A stretch of DNA of 64,000 bases from Acidobacteriota bacterium (lineage in GTDB: Bacteria > Acidobacteriota > JAAYUB01), in the NCBI GenBank assembly GCA_018001935.1, contig JAGNHB010000004.1, positions 31,808 to 95,807 on the forward strand, read 5' to 3'. Within the stretch, counting starts at the first letter, position 1. The number at the start of each line of letters is the position of its first letter. This document shows, one piece after another, positions 25,941-34,600 of this stretch. Made by a program: the position numbers and the translations under genes. Under the pieces are notes generated by a model. That model searched no databases. It was not told where the DNA came from and saw nothing but the letters and a program-made list of their open reading frames with translations.

Positions 25941-26406
25941 GCCGACCTGCCTTTTCCTGCTTCGATCTCCGCCGTGCACGGCGGCGCCCTTCCCTTTGAC
26001 GCGGCCCGCCGCATCCCGATTCACGGCCGGGCCGGAGAACGCACCGGCCGGCCGGTCGGACGTTTCGCTGTTCCGGATGATCCCGCCATGAGGGGGGTGC
26101 GGGCGTCCCGTCGCATCCGCGCAGGGGACTTTCTGCGTCCGCGTCACACTTGACGACCCCGCAAAACGTCCTATTTTGCCCGTGAATCACGCGAATGAAC
26201 GCGAATCAGGAGTCAATTCCCCTCGCCTGAAGACGAGGGGAATTGACACGTTCGGGGTTCGGGGGAAACCGGGGCCGGCGGGGGCCCGTGCCCGCCGGGA
26301 AAACACGCCCCCGGGCGCGGGTCCGGGACAGGACAACACCCGCCGGCGGCACGGGCGTTCGAGAGAGGGACCGCGGGTGGGACGGCGGGCCGCCCGGGGG
26401 AGGAGC
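25941..26406. other. Spacer between mnmA and a small secreted protein gene
   Basis: This 466-bp gap holds the start region of mnmA, a strong 14-bp hairpin at 26212-26247, and a gaatcacgcgaatgaacgcgaatc tract (about 26183-26207) of the simple-repeat type seen elsewhere. I see no gene in it. Confidence 0.6.
26212..26247. other. Perfect 14-bp hairpin with 8-nt loop
   Basis: The arms GTCAATTCCCCTCG (26212-26225) and their exact complement (26234-26247) flank CCTGAAGA. No T-tract follows on either strand, so a rho-independent terminator is not clear. It could be a protein-binding or RNA-processing site in the 3' region of the small secreted protein gene. Confidence 0.7.
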
Positions 26407-26718
26407 CTATTTCGACGCGACGCGGATGTGGGTGGCGACGTCCTTGCCGCCCTCGGACTTGAGGGTGACGGTGACCGGGTCGTTCACCGCGAGTTCGGCG
26501 ACGGTTTTCTTCGCGCCGACCACCTTGGTGGTGGCCACGATGATGAAGGTCGCTTCGCCGTCCGCGTGCTTGACGGTGATGGACGACGCGTTGACGGCCG
26601 AGATCGTGCCGCGGCAGACCGGGGCCTTGAAGGGCGGGTCGGTCGTCTCCTCGGCGACGAGAACGGTGCAGGTGAACAGGAAAAGGACGGCCAGGGCGAG
26701 GGCGGATATTCTCTTCAT
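26407..26718 (-). CDS. Small secreted beta-rich protein, unknown function
   Basis: Encodes 103 residues with a clear signal peptide (MKRISALALAVLFLFTCTVLVA). The mature part is a run of short beta strands: CRGTISAVNASSITVKHADG, ATFIIVATTKVVGAKKTVAEL and DPVTVTLKSEGGKDVATHIRV. The pattern resembles DUF5666-like OB-fold domains that recur in exported proteins. GGAGGT lies just before the ATG. A good promoter stands at 26795-26824. It is flanked by repeat-rich spacers, so it is probably a single-gene unit. Function not recognised. Confidence 0.8.
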   Translation of the reverse strand: MKRISALALAVLFLFTCTVLVAEETTDPPFKAPVCRGTISAVNASSITVKHADGEATFIIVATTKVVGAKKTVAELAVNDPVTVTLKSEGGKDVATHIRVASK

Positions 26719-26794
26719 GACGGACCTCCGTGGATGGGTTTCGAATCGGGGGGACGCGACGGACCTGGGGTCCCGGCCCGGGGTTCACGGGTCG

Positions 26795-26824
26795 ATCATA
26801 GCGCCCCCCGAACGAAAAAGTCAA
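26795..26824 (-). promoter_or_regulatory. Promoter for the small secreted protein
   Basis: On the minus strand: TTGACT, 18 bp, TATGAT (each five of six matches to consensus). The leader to the ATG would be about 70 nt. Confidence 0.65.
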
Positions 26825-26834
26825 GGTCGTCATC

Positions 26835-26905
26835 CTTTGCGATCTTGGCACCTTGGCGAGATCAATATCCGGATCGGCTCTCGCCAAGGCGCCAAGCCCG
26901 CAGAG
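26835..26905. repeat. Dispersed 71-bp inverted repeat, copy B
   Basis: The 27-bp arms (26835-26861 and 26879-26905) match at 23 of 27 positions. It is the most decayed of the three close copies. Arm wording: CTTTGCGATCTTGG and CCTTGGCGAGA. Confidence 0.85.
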
Positions 26906-27108
26906 GAAGACGGCATGGAGCGCCAATCATTTTCCCGACCGAGGTTCGAGAGATCGGCCCCGTAATCCTGCGCGATTTGTCAAAGAGTTCACACAGATGA
27001 CACCAGGCGTTTTTCCGACACTTCGCCCGGCAACAGAGGCCTCGGAAGGCAAGCGGAAGCGACAACATGCTGGTAAAAGCACAACAGCTGAAGCGCCTGT
27101 CGACCTCT

Positions 27109-27167
27109 CGACTGCGATTGCGACTGCGATTGCGACTGCGATACCGATACCGATACCGATACCGATG
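27109..27167. repeat. Hexamer simple repeat (GATTGC/GACTGC, then GATACC)
   Basis: About nine hexamer units: alternating gattgc and gactgc, then four copies of gatacc. The same word family, in the opposite orientation (GGTATC, GCAATC), lies at 29327-29455 on the other side of the fabF-like and ACP genes. Confidence 0.9.
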
Positions 27168-27180
27168 AACTTTCCCCGGA

Positions 27181-27225
27181 CCTACAGCCTACAGCCTACA
27201 GCCTACAGCCTATAGCCTACAGCCT
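27181..27225. repeat. TAGGCTG heptamer tract ending in the fabF-like stop codon
   Basis: On the minus strand it reads as repeated TAGGCTG words. The stop codon at 27210-27212 and the last codons of the ketosynthase gene (Cys-Arg-Leu) are part of the tract. A related tract lies at 38215-38267 at the hrpB stop codon. Confidence 0.85.
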
Positions 27226-28520
27226 TCCCCCAAACACAGGCAGGCATTCTGGCCGCCGAAGCCGAAGGAGTTGGAGAGGGCCACGCGGTGGGCTTTCGGA
27301 CGGGCGGTGTTGGGGACGTAGTCCAGGTCGCACTTGGGGTCGGGGTGCTCGTAGTTGAGGGTGGGCAGCAGGATCGACGCGCGCATGCCCATCAGGGTGA
27401 GGATCGCCTCGATGGCCCCGGCGGCGCCGATGGTGTGGCCCAGCATGGACTTGTTGGAGCTGACGGGGACCTCCCGGGCACGCTCCCCCAGGACGGTCTT
27501 GAGGGCGCGGGTCTCGGTGGCGTCGTTGAGGAGGGTGGAGGTGCCGTGGGCGTTGACGTACTCCACCGCTTCGGGGCCGAGCCCCGCGTCGGCCAGGGCG
27601 CCGCGCATGGCCAGCACCGCCCCCGCCCCCTCGGGGTGGACGTCGGTGATCCGGTACGCGTCGGCGGAATCCCCGTAGCCGAGGACCTCCCCGAGGATCT
27701 CGGCCCCCCGGGCCCGCGCGTGCTCGAAATCCTCGAGAACCAGCGCCCCCGCCCCCTCGGACATCACGAAGCCGCTCCGCTTCCGGTCGAAGGGCCTCGA
27801 GGCCGCCTCCGGCCGGGTGTACTTCTCCGCCAGCGCCTTCAGGAGCACGAACCCCGTGAACCCCACGAAGGTCAGGGTGGCCTCGCACCCGCCGGCCAGG
27901 GCGGCGTCGCAGTACCCTTCCCGGATCAGCCGGGTCGCCTCGCCCACGGCCTGGGCCCCCGCCGCGCAGGCCGAGACCAGGGTCAGGCCCGGCCCCCGGA
28001 AGCCGTAGCGCCGGGCCAGGAGGGCCGTGCCCGTGTCGGGCTTCCGGCGGCAGATCTGGAAGGCGTCGTAACCCGGCTGTCCCAGCAGGCCCGGGATGTC
28101 CCACTCCCCGGGCGCCGTGCGAAGCCGGTTGAAGAAGAGGACGGCCTCGAGGCCCGGGTTGTCGCCGTGCGCGCCGAGGACGACCGCCACCCGGGCCGGG
28201 TCCGCGGAGAACGGCAGGCCGGACTGGATGCAGGCCTCGTCCGCGGCGTGCATCATCCACCGCACGGCCCGCGACATCAACCGCGCGGACGCCGGGTCCA
28301 CCCCGGGCGGGTGCGCCGGGAGCCTCTCCTCCGGGACCTGCCCCCCCACGGTGCAGGGGAGGCCGCGGGCATCGAAGGCCTCGAGGGCGCGGATGCCGGA
28401 GCGTCCCTCCGCCGCGGCGGCGAAGGTTTCGTCCGCCGTCACGCCGAGCGGGGAGACGATCCCCCACCCGGTGATCCCCACCCGCCGTCGTCCCGTTCTC
28501 GATTCGCGTTTCGAAATCAT
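27210..28520 (-). CDS. Beta-ketoacyl-ACP synthase II-like condensing enzyme
   Basis: Encodes 436 residues of a type II ketosynthase. It joins malonyl-ACP to an acyl chain with loss of CO2. The catalytic set is complete: VSACAAG with Cys185, NAHGTST with His325 and NKSMLGHTIGAAGA with His362. The C-terminal SNSFGFGGQNAC signature is present. It resembles FabF but is a little longer than the usual 410-415, mainly from its extended N-terminus. A primary fabF in the usual acpP-fabF context may exist elsewhere. Here it stands after the zinc-ribbon ACP and an SDR gene, so a dedicated acyl or polyketide-like product is possible. Its last codons come from a simple repeat tract. Confidence 0.93.
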   Translation of the reverse strand: MISKRESRTGRRRVGITGWGIVSPLGVTADETFAAAAEGRSGIRALEAFDARGLPCTVGGQVPEERLPAHPPGVDPASARLMSRAVRWMMHAADEACIQSGLPFSADPARVAVVLGAHGDNPGLEAVLFFNRLRTAPGEWDIPGLLGQPGYDAFQICRRKPDTGTALLARRYGFRGPGLTLVSACAAGAQAVGEATRLIREGYCDAALAGGCEATLTFVGFTGFVLLKALAEKYTRPEAASRPFDRKRSGFVMSEGAGALVLEDFEHARARGAEILGEVLGYGDSADAYRITDVHPEGAGAVLAMRGALADAGLGPEAVEYVNAHGTSTLLNDATETRALKTVLGERAREVPVSSNKSMLGHTIGAAGAIEAILTLMGMRASILLPTLNYEHPDPKCDLDYVPNTARPKAHRVALSNSFGFGGQNACLCLGEGCRL

Positions 28521-28695
28521 GTCCGATGGCCTCGTTCTCCAGGGAAAACAGGGGCAAAGCCGTCAAGCCTCACGCCAGGCCGCCATGCCCCGCCGGGGAT
28601 AATTGAAGAGCGATCAAAGGCGCGGAGGCGGAAGGGGCCGGTCCCGCAGGACCCGGGAAACGCCCACCCGGGGATTCCGGATCGGAGAAGCCCGT

Positions 28696-29268
28696 TCACT
28701 CGGCGCCGAACAGGTGGGTTTCGTCCTGGACCTTCCGCAGCCACTGCCGGATCAGTTCGTCGCCGTTGACGAACTTCCCCGCGGCGCCGCAGCCGCCGCA
28801 GACGATGTGCGTGCCGTCGTCGGTCTTCCAGCACTGCGCACCGCAGGCGGGGCAGGCCTCGGGGAGCGTGTCCAGGGTGCTCAGGACGGCGTCCGCCATG
28901 GACCCGACGGTGATCAGCTGAGGGACTTCGTCCACCCCGATCCCGCCGGAGAGGTCCGGCAGGCTGCTGCCGGTGTAGCGGCCCCGGAGAAGCTCCAGGG
29001 CCCTGGGGGTCAACCGACCCTCGTCGTCGATGGCGGTGCCTTCGCCGAACATCTCCTCCACGTGCTCCAGGAAGAAGTGCCGGGCCGTCTTGATCCCGAA
29101 GGTCTGCTCCACCCGGTAGTTGATGTCCAGAAAGTCCAGGGACTCCGCCCCGAGGTCCTTCACGAAGGACGAATCCTCCGTGACCGCGGCCTCGTCCGCC
29201 CGCAGGGTTTCGCGGCAGATCCGCCGCAGCTCCAGGATCACCCGCTCTTTCGTCACCAGCGTTTGCAT
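28696..29268 (-). CDS. Acyl carrier protein fused to a C-terminal zinc ribbon
   Basis: Encodes 190 residues. The N-terminal 80 residues are an acyl carrier domain: the phosphopantetheine serine lies in DLGAESLDFLDI (Ser43), with Glu where Asp is usual. A linker of about 55 residues follows, then a four-cysteine zinc ribbon: CPAC (139/142) and CGGC (157/160). An ACP is normally about 80 residues, so the second half is an addition of unknown role, perhaps binding a partner enzyme. I start at the ATG at 29268, preceded by GGAGAGCGAGAG. The upstream frame continues through a hexamer repeat and is not part of the gene. It lies 175 bp before the ketosynthase gene. Confidence 0.82.
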   Translation of the reverse strand: MQTLVTKERVILELRRICRETLRADEAAVTEDSSFVKDLGAESLDFLDINYRVEQTFGIKTARHFFLEHVEEMFGEGTAIDDEGRLTPRALELLRGRYTGSSLPDLSGGIGVDEVPQLITVGSMADAVLSTLDTLPEACPACGAQCWKTDDGTHIVCGGCGAAGKFVNGDELIRQWLRKVQDETHLFGAE

Positions 29269-29605
29269 CTCTCGCTCTCCTTGTCTGACCGCCCCTCCCT
29301 CTCCCCACCCACTTCGGCATTGGATTGGTATCGGGGTCGGTATCGGTATCGCAATCGGTATCAGTATAGCAATCGGTATCGCTATCGGTATCGCTATCGG
29401 TATCGCAATCGGTATCGATTTCGCAATCGCCATCGCAATCGCTATCGCTGCTTTCGCTCTCCCGTCCTGCCGTCTGACGGCTGCGGGCTTCCAGCCGCTT
29501 TCCCCAAAGGCGGGGCCCCGCCCCCGGTTTCCGCCTCGCCTGCCCTGGAGAATCCGCCTCCCTCTCCCGGGTATCCGGTGATCCCCATTGCGCCCATTCC
29601 CCCCC
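29269..29605. other. Spacer with long hexamer repeat between SDR and ACP genes
   Basis: This 337-bp gap lies between the end of the SDR gene and the start of the ACP gene. Its main content is the hexamer tract at 29327-29455; the rest is C- and CCT-rich. I see no gene or strong promoter. Confidence 0.7.
29327..29455. repeat. Hexamer simple repeat (GGTATC/GCAATC/GCTATC), about 21 units
   Basis: Imperfect hexamers of the form ATCGGT, ATCGCA and ATCGCT run for about 129 bp. Being in phase with codons, they create an apparent (Ile-Pro-Ile-Ala)n frame on the minus strand and a Tyr/Arg-rich frame on the plus strand, neither of which I take as coding. Confidence 0.92.
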
Positions 29606-30379
29606 CTAGCGCTCCTCCTCCCCTCCGCCCCACCGGAGGCGGTTGGAGAGCCCGCGGTCCACCGTGAGGGTCTGCCCGCGCACCCCGCGCGCGGCGTCGG
29701 TGCAAAGGAAGTGCACCACGTCGGCCAGCTCCTCGGGTTCGGTGACGAGGGCCTCGGGGACCCGGTCCAGGCCTTCCCAGACCAGGCGCAGCGTCTTGAA
29801 GGCGTCGGTCTTCACGATCCCGCCGCAGACGCCGTTCACCGCGATGCCCCGGGGGGCCAGGCCCTCCGCCAGGTCCCGCACCGCCGCCTCCATGGCCGCC
29901 TTCATGGGCCCGAGCGGGTACGAGGGCGAATGGAAGCGGCTCCCAAGGCTGGAGACGAAGACGATCTTCCCCCCCGGCCCCATCAGCGGCAGCATCTCCC
30001 GGACACAGAGGATGTTCCCCGTGAAATTGGTGGCCGTCAGCTCCCGGAGTTCCTTCTCCAGCAGGCGTTCCAGGGGTTTGAAGGGCGCCCGGGCGGCGTT
30101 GAGCACCAGGAGGTCGAGCCGTCCGAACCCTTCGCGGACGGCGTCAGCCATCCGCCGGATCTCGTCCCGGAGGGCGATGTCCGCGCGGATGACCACGCCC
30201 GTGCCGCCGAGGGCCTCGATGTCCCGGAGCACCTCCCGCGCCCGCCGCTCCGCCGGTTCGGCGGCCGAGCGGTGGTTGACGGCGACGCGGGCGCCGGACC
30301 GCGCCAACCGCAGGGCGACGGCCCGGCCGATCCCGCGGGACGCGCCCGTCACCAGTGCCGATTTGCCGTCCAGGTCCAT
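29606..30379 (-). CDS. Short-chain dehydrogenase/reductase, FabL/FabG-like
   Basis: Encodes 257 residues with a Rossmann fold: TGASRGIG at 11-18, LNAAR near 93 (NNAG equivalent) and catalytic-type SSLGS at 143. The active-site Tyr and Lys are oddly spaced: Tyr154 and Lys160 (Y-x5-K), where FabG has Y-x3-K and FabL-type enoyl reductases have Y-x6-K. The GxxKAAMEA context resembles FabL. It probably reduces an acyl-ACP intermediate with NAD(P)H, alongside the ACP and ketosynthase genes downstream on the same strand. AAGGGGA precedes the ATG. A promoter-like pair lies at 30420-30448. Confidence 0.85.
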   Translation of the reverse strand: MDLDGKSALVTGASRGIGRAVALRLARSGARVAVNHRSAAEPAERRAREVLRDIEALGGTGVVIRADIALRDEIRRMADAVREGFGRLDLLVLNAARAPFKPLERLLEKELRELTATNFTGNILCVREMLPLMGPGGKIVFVSSLGSRFHSPSYPLGPMKAAMEAAVRDLAEGLAPRGIAVNGVCGGIVKTDAFKTLRLVWEGLDRVPEALVTEPEELADVVHFLCTDAARGVRGQTLTVDRGLSNRLRWGGGEEER

Positions 30380-30419
30380 GCCATCCCCTTCCCGGCCCGT
30401 TGGGTCGGCCGGATCCCGA

Positions 30420-30448
30420 ATCTTAAGCCAACCCTCCCTTCAACGCAA
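30420..30448 (-). promoter_or_regulatory. Promoter for SDR-ACP-ketosynthase set
   Basis: Minus strand: TTGCGT, 17 bp, TAAGAT. It stands back to back with the surE-like promoter; the two -35 boxes are only 8 bp apart, so one factor could control both. Confidence 0.5.
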
Positions 30449-30456
30449 CAGGAGAG

Positions 30457-30485
30457 TTGAATCCCCGGCCCGGCTCCGCTAGAAT
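30457..30485 (+). promoter_or_regulatory. Promoter for the exported SurE-like gene
   Basis: TTGAAT, 17 bp, TAGAAT, about 30 bp before the ATG at 30515. A GAGGAG ribosome site follows. Confidence 0.65.
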
Positions 30486-30514
30486 CGTTTTGAACTTTTC
30501 CCGAGGAGTCAACC

Positions 30515-31375
30515 ATGCGAAGAGCCCTGTCGACCGTGACGATCCTGCTTCTCCTGCTCGCCGCGGCGGCCGCTGCGCCGCCCGCCGAGTCCCCCCGCGC
30601 CCTGATCCTCCTGTCCAACGACGACGGCGTCGGCGCCCAGGGCCTCGAGGCCATCTACCGCAGCCTGACCGCCTTCGCGGACGTGGTGGTGGTCGCCCCC
30701 GCCGACAACCAGAGCGGGGTCAGCCACAACCTGCACTCCTGGGAGCCCATCTACGTGCGGCCCTACAAGATCGACGGCAAGGAGGCCGGCGTCTCGCTGA
30801 AGACCACCCCCGCCATGTGCGTGATCATGGGCCTGGAGGCGGAGGGCCTCCTGACCCGGAAACCCGACCTGGTGGTCGCCGGCATCAACCGGGGGTCCAA
30901 CCCGGGGTGGGTGACGTGGATCTCGGGGACGGCCGCCGCCGCCCGCCAGGCCGCCATGCGCGGGCTGAAGTCCATCGCCCTCTCCATGGAGCGGCGGGAG
31001 GGGGACCCCTACGCCGACTACGACGCCATGGCCAGGGCCGTGACGCCCCTGATCCGGAAAGCCCTGGAAACGCCGTTTCCCCCGGGCGTCTTCCTCAACG
31101 TGAACGGCCCGGCGGGCGGAAGCTTCAAGGGCATCATCCCGGCTCGCGACAGCCAGGCGGAGCTGAGCTTCAAGTTCGCCCGGGAAACCAACATCCAGGG
31201 GAAAACGTACTACTGGGCGAAGGGGGGCCTCCTGCCCGGCGCCTACCCCGACGACACCGACTGGGGGGCCGTCCAGAAGGGTTACATCACCGTCACGGCC
31301 CTCACCTGCCGGACGACCCCGGACACGGAGCCGGCGGACTTTCTCGGCAAGCTGGGGCTCACCGCCGCGAAATAA
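30515..31375 (+). CDS. surE: SurE-like 5'/3'-nucleotidase with signal peptide
   Basis: Encodes 286 residues. After a signal peptide (MRRALSTVTILLLLLAAAAA) comes the SurE core: ILLSNDDGVGAQGLEAIY holds the metal-binding Asp-Asp, then VVAPADNQSGVSH and VVAGINRGSNPGW, the family's conserved phosphate-site segments. SurE normally hydrolyses nucleoside monophosphates in the cytoplasm next to pcm and has no signal. This copy looks periplasmic, so it may scavenge nucleotides or another phosphate ester. A terminator follows at 31430, and the TonB-dependent receptor gene begins 245 bp downstream. It has its own promoter. Confidence 0.88.
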   Translation: MRRALSTVTILLLLLAAAAAAPPAESPRALILLSNDDGVGAQGLEAIYRSLTAFADVVVVAPADNQSGVSHNLHSWEPIYVRPYKIDGKEAGVSLKTTPAMCVIMGLEAEGLLTRKPDLVVAGINRGSNPGWVTWISGTAAAARQAAMRGLKSIALSMERREGDPYADYDAMARAVTPLIRKALETPFPPGVFLNVNGPAGGSFKGIIPARDSQAELSFKFARETNIQGKTYYWAKGGLLPGAYPDDTDWGAVQKGYITVTALTCRTTPDTEPADFLGKLGLTAAK

Positions 31376-31429
31376 TCCAAATTTTTGGATCTTCATTCAT
31401 TTTTTTGTTCGGAGTTTGTCCCCCCGTTC

Positions 31430-31455
31430 CGGCGGCGTGAGCCGCCGTTTTTATT
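31430..31455 (+). terminator. Intrinsic terminator after surE-like gene
   Basis: Stem CGGCGGC/GCCGCCG with a GTGA tetraloop, followed by TTTTTATTT. Confidence 0.8.
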
Positions 31456-31555
31456 TCATTGATGCTGAACACTCTACTCTGAAGGCCCTCCATTCCGATT
31501 CCGGGAAAGATCTGGTATCGATTTTGCTTACTCAATGCCTTTGTGACGCAATGGC

Positions 31556-31585
31556 GTGTCAAAATGGCAGGATTATGAATATGAT
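31556..31585 (+). promoter_or_regulatory. Promoter for the TonB-dependent receptor
   Basis: GTGTCA, 18 bp, TATGAT. The region 31460-31615 is clearly AT-richer than its neighbours. AAAGGAGG stands just before the ATG at 31620. Confidence 0.45.
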
Positions 31586-31619
31586 GCATTCTTTCACAAA
31601 TCTCAAAGGAGGTTCCTCT

Positions 31620-34600
31620 ATGAAGCACCTGTTTTCCAGATGCGTGCTCCTGACGGCCGCGCTCCTGCTTCTGGGCGGGCTCGCGTTCGGCCAGATGGGG
31701 CAGACCTACGGGCGCGTCGAAGGGTCCGTCAAGGACCAGACGGGCGGCGTGATCCCGGGCGTCACCGTGACCATCACCGGCGTGGCCGGTGCCAAGGACA
31801 TGGTCACCGGCGACTCCGGCGAATTCGCCTTCCCGTTCCTCACCCCCGGCCAGTACGACGTCAAGGCCGAGCTCCAGGGTTTCAAGACCTACGAGCAGAA
31901 GAACGTCGTCGTCCGCCTGGGCACCACCACCACCCTTGCGCTGGTGATCACTCCCGGCGAGATCTCCGAAGTGGTCACGGTCAAGGATCAGGCCCCCCTG
32001 GTTGACGTCACGTCCACCACGGTCGGCGCCAACATCTCCGACGACCTGTACACCTCCATCCCCATGCGCCGTAACTTCACGGCCATCTTCAACCTCGCCC
32101 CCGGCGTCAGCGACGGCGGCGGCACCGGCGCGTCCAACCCGTCCATCGGCGGCGCTTCCGGTCTCGAGAACAACTACGTCGTCGACGGCGTGAACGTCAC
32201 CAACGCCGGCTACGGCTCCCTGGGCGCCTACTCCAACGTGTACGGCTCCCTGGGCAGCGGCGTCAACTTCGACTTCGTTCAGGAAGTCCAGATCAAGTCC
32301 GGCGGCTTCGAGGCCGAGTACGGCCAGAGCACCGGCGGCGTGGTCAACGTCATCACCAAGTCCGGCGGCAACGAGTTCCACGGCGGCGTGTACTTCTACG
32401 CCTCCCCCTCCGGCTGGGCGGCCCGCCGCAAGCAGATCAACCTCTACCGCGAGCAGAAGAACACCATGGTCCTGGCCCGCCAGGCCTACGACATCAGCGG
32501 CGACCTGAGCGGCTATGTCTGGAAAGACAAGCTGTTCTTCTACTTCGGCTTCAACCCCCAGTGGAACAAGACCTACCGGCGCGCCCCGGACGGCATGGGC
32601 CAGCTGATCGACGGCCTGGCCATCTACGAGCAGAAGGAGCGCATCTACTCCTGGTCCGGCAAGCTGACCTTCATCGCCTCCAGCAACCACAACTTCGAGT
32701 TCTCCTCCTTCGCCGACCCGTCCTACACCGGGACCGGCCCGAACCGCGGCATGACCTCCGAAGGCGACATCCGGTACAGCAAGCTCAACTACGGCTCCTG
32801 GAACTGGATCGGCCGCTACAACGGCGTCATCAACCCCAAGTGGTTCATCACGGCCTCCCTGGGCCGCGCCTTCAACCGGTTCAACGAGTCCTTCCTCTAC
32901 AGCGAGGCTTACCCCTTCCGGAACTACATCGACTACTACTACGACTACTACCTGCCGACCCACCCGGGTGCGGCCCCCGGCAACTACAGCTACTTCGTCG
33001 ATGGCGGCCCCGGCTTCTACGAGAACAACGAGGGCCAGAACTACCAGTTCAACATCAAGAACACCGTCAACTTCAACCTGGTGGGCGAGCACTCCCTCGA
33101 CATCGGCTACCTGTATGAAGACGTCAAGTACGACGCCATCCGGCAGTACACCGGCCCGCGCGTCGTTGTCCCGGCCTACGCCGGCTTCCCGGGCGGCACC
33201 ACCAACGGCGCGTCCTGCTACTTCCAGTGGATCCGCCTCGCCAGCGGCAACATCTGGGACCGCAACGGCGACGGCGTCATCAACCGTGACGACGCGGTGT
33301 TCCGCCAGATCCGCGGCAACGTGACCCCGCCGGCCGTGGCCACCACGACCAAGTACCACTCCTTCTACTTCCAGGACGCCTGGAAGATCTCCTCGAAGAT
33401 CACCTTCAAGTACGGCCTCCGCTACGACTACCAGAAGATGGCCGGCAGCGGCGCCGAGGCGATCTCCTACGCCTTCAAGGGCAACTGGGCCCCCCGCTTC
33501 GGCCTCATCTACGACGTCTACGGCGACGGCAAGATGAAGATCTACGGCTCCTGGGGCAAGTTCTACGAGAAGGTCCCCAACGACATCTGCGTCCGCGCCA
33601 TGTCCTCCGAAACCGGTGTCACCACCGCGTTCTGGGGCGATCCCGCCCTCACCCAATTCCTGAACCCGGCCCTGGCCGCCGCGGGCTACGCCCCCGCCAA
33701 CACCCTCTCCATCACGGGTTCCCACCCGACCTACATCGTCCCCGGGACCGACACCGGCAGCACCTACCAGTTCGTGCTGGGCGTCGACCGGCAGCTCACC
33801 CCCACCCTCAGCCTCGGCGCCCGCTTCATCTGGAGCACCATCGGCAAGTGCCTCGAGGACGTCAGCGGCGGGACCGCCCAGATGGGCTACGACGGCTTCC
33901 CCACCGACTACGTCATCGCCAACCCCACCTACGCGGGTGACATCTTCATCAACGCCACCGGCGTGCTGGGCTCCGACGGTCTCCCGGACGGCTTCGCCGA
34001 CGTGGAACGCTCCTACCAGGCCCTCGAGGTCACCCTGGAAAAGCGCTTCTCCAACGGCTTCCAGTTCATGGCCAACTACCGCCTCTCCAAGCTGTGGGGC
34101 AACTACGAAGGCCTGTTCCGGAACGACAACGGCCAGGACGACCCCAACATCACCTCGCTGTACGACTTCCGCGACGGCCCGGAAATCAACCCCGACACCG
34201 GCATGAAGTGGCTCGGCTACCAGTTCGTCCCCGGCTACCTCAACACCGACCGCCGGCACATCTTCAACTTCAACGGGTCCTATACCTTCCCGCAGAAGAT
34301 CACGGTCGGGGCCGGCGTGCGCTGCACCAGCGGCGCCCCCATCACCCCGCTGGGCACCCACCCGGTGTACCAGAACGACGGCGAGATCCCGATGACCCCG
34401 CGCGGCTCTGCCGGCCGGGGCGCCTGGGTCAACACCGTCGACCTCCACTGCGACTACCCGTGGCAGGTGACGGACAGCGTTCGCGTCCGCTTCGCCATCG
34501 ACCTGTTCAACGTGTTCAATCGTCGTCAGCCGACCACCTACGACGAGAACATCCAGCAGTCCTTCGAGACCAACGTCGACTACCTGACGGCCCTCAGCTT

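Larger units (their letters stand above)
26719..27209. other. Repeat-rich spacer between fabF-like gene and small secreted protein gene
   Basis: It holds the promoter of the small protein (26795-26824), an inverted repeat (26835-26905), a block at 26905-26958 that is the inverse of 9518-9560 and 9650-9675, a hexamer tract (27109-27167) and a heptamer tract (27181-27225). No gene is seen. Confidence 0.75.

Noticed and set aside
28696-29433. Longer ACP protein starting upstream with an Ile-Pro-Ile-Ala repeat
   Set aside because: The extension is a translated hexamer microsatellite; the ATG at 29268 has a ribosome site and begins the ACP fold.
31359-34448. Open frame of about 1030 codons antisense to the TonB-dependent receptor
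   Set aside because: A Val/Gly/Asp-rich mirror of the biased codon use of the receptor gene; no start signal.
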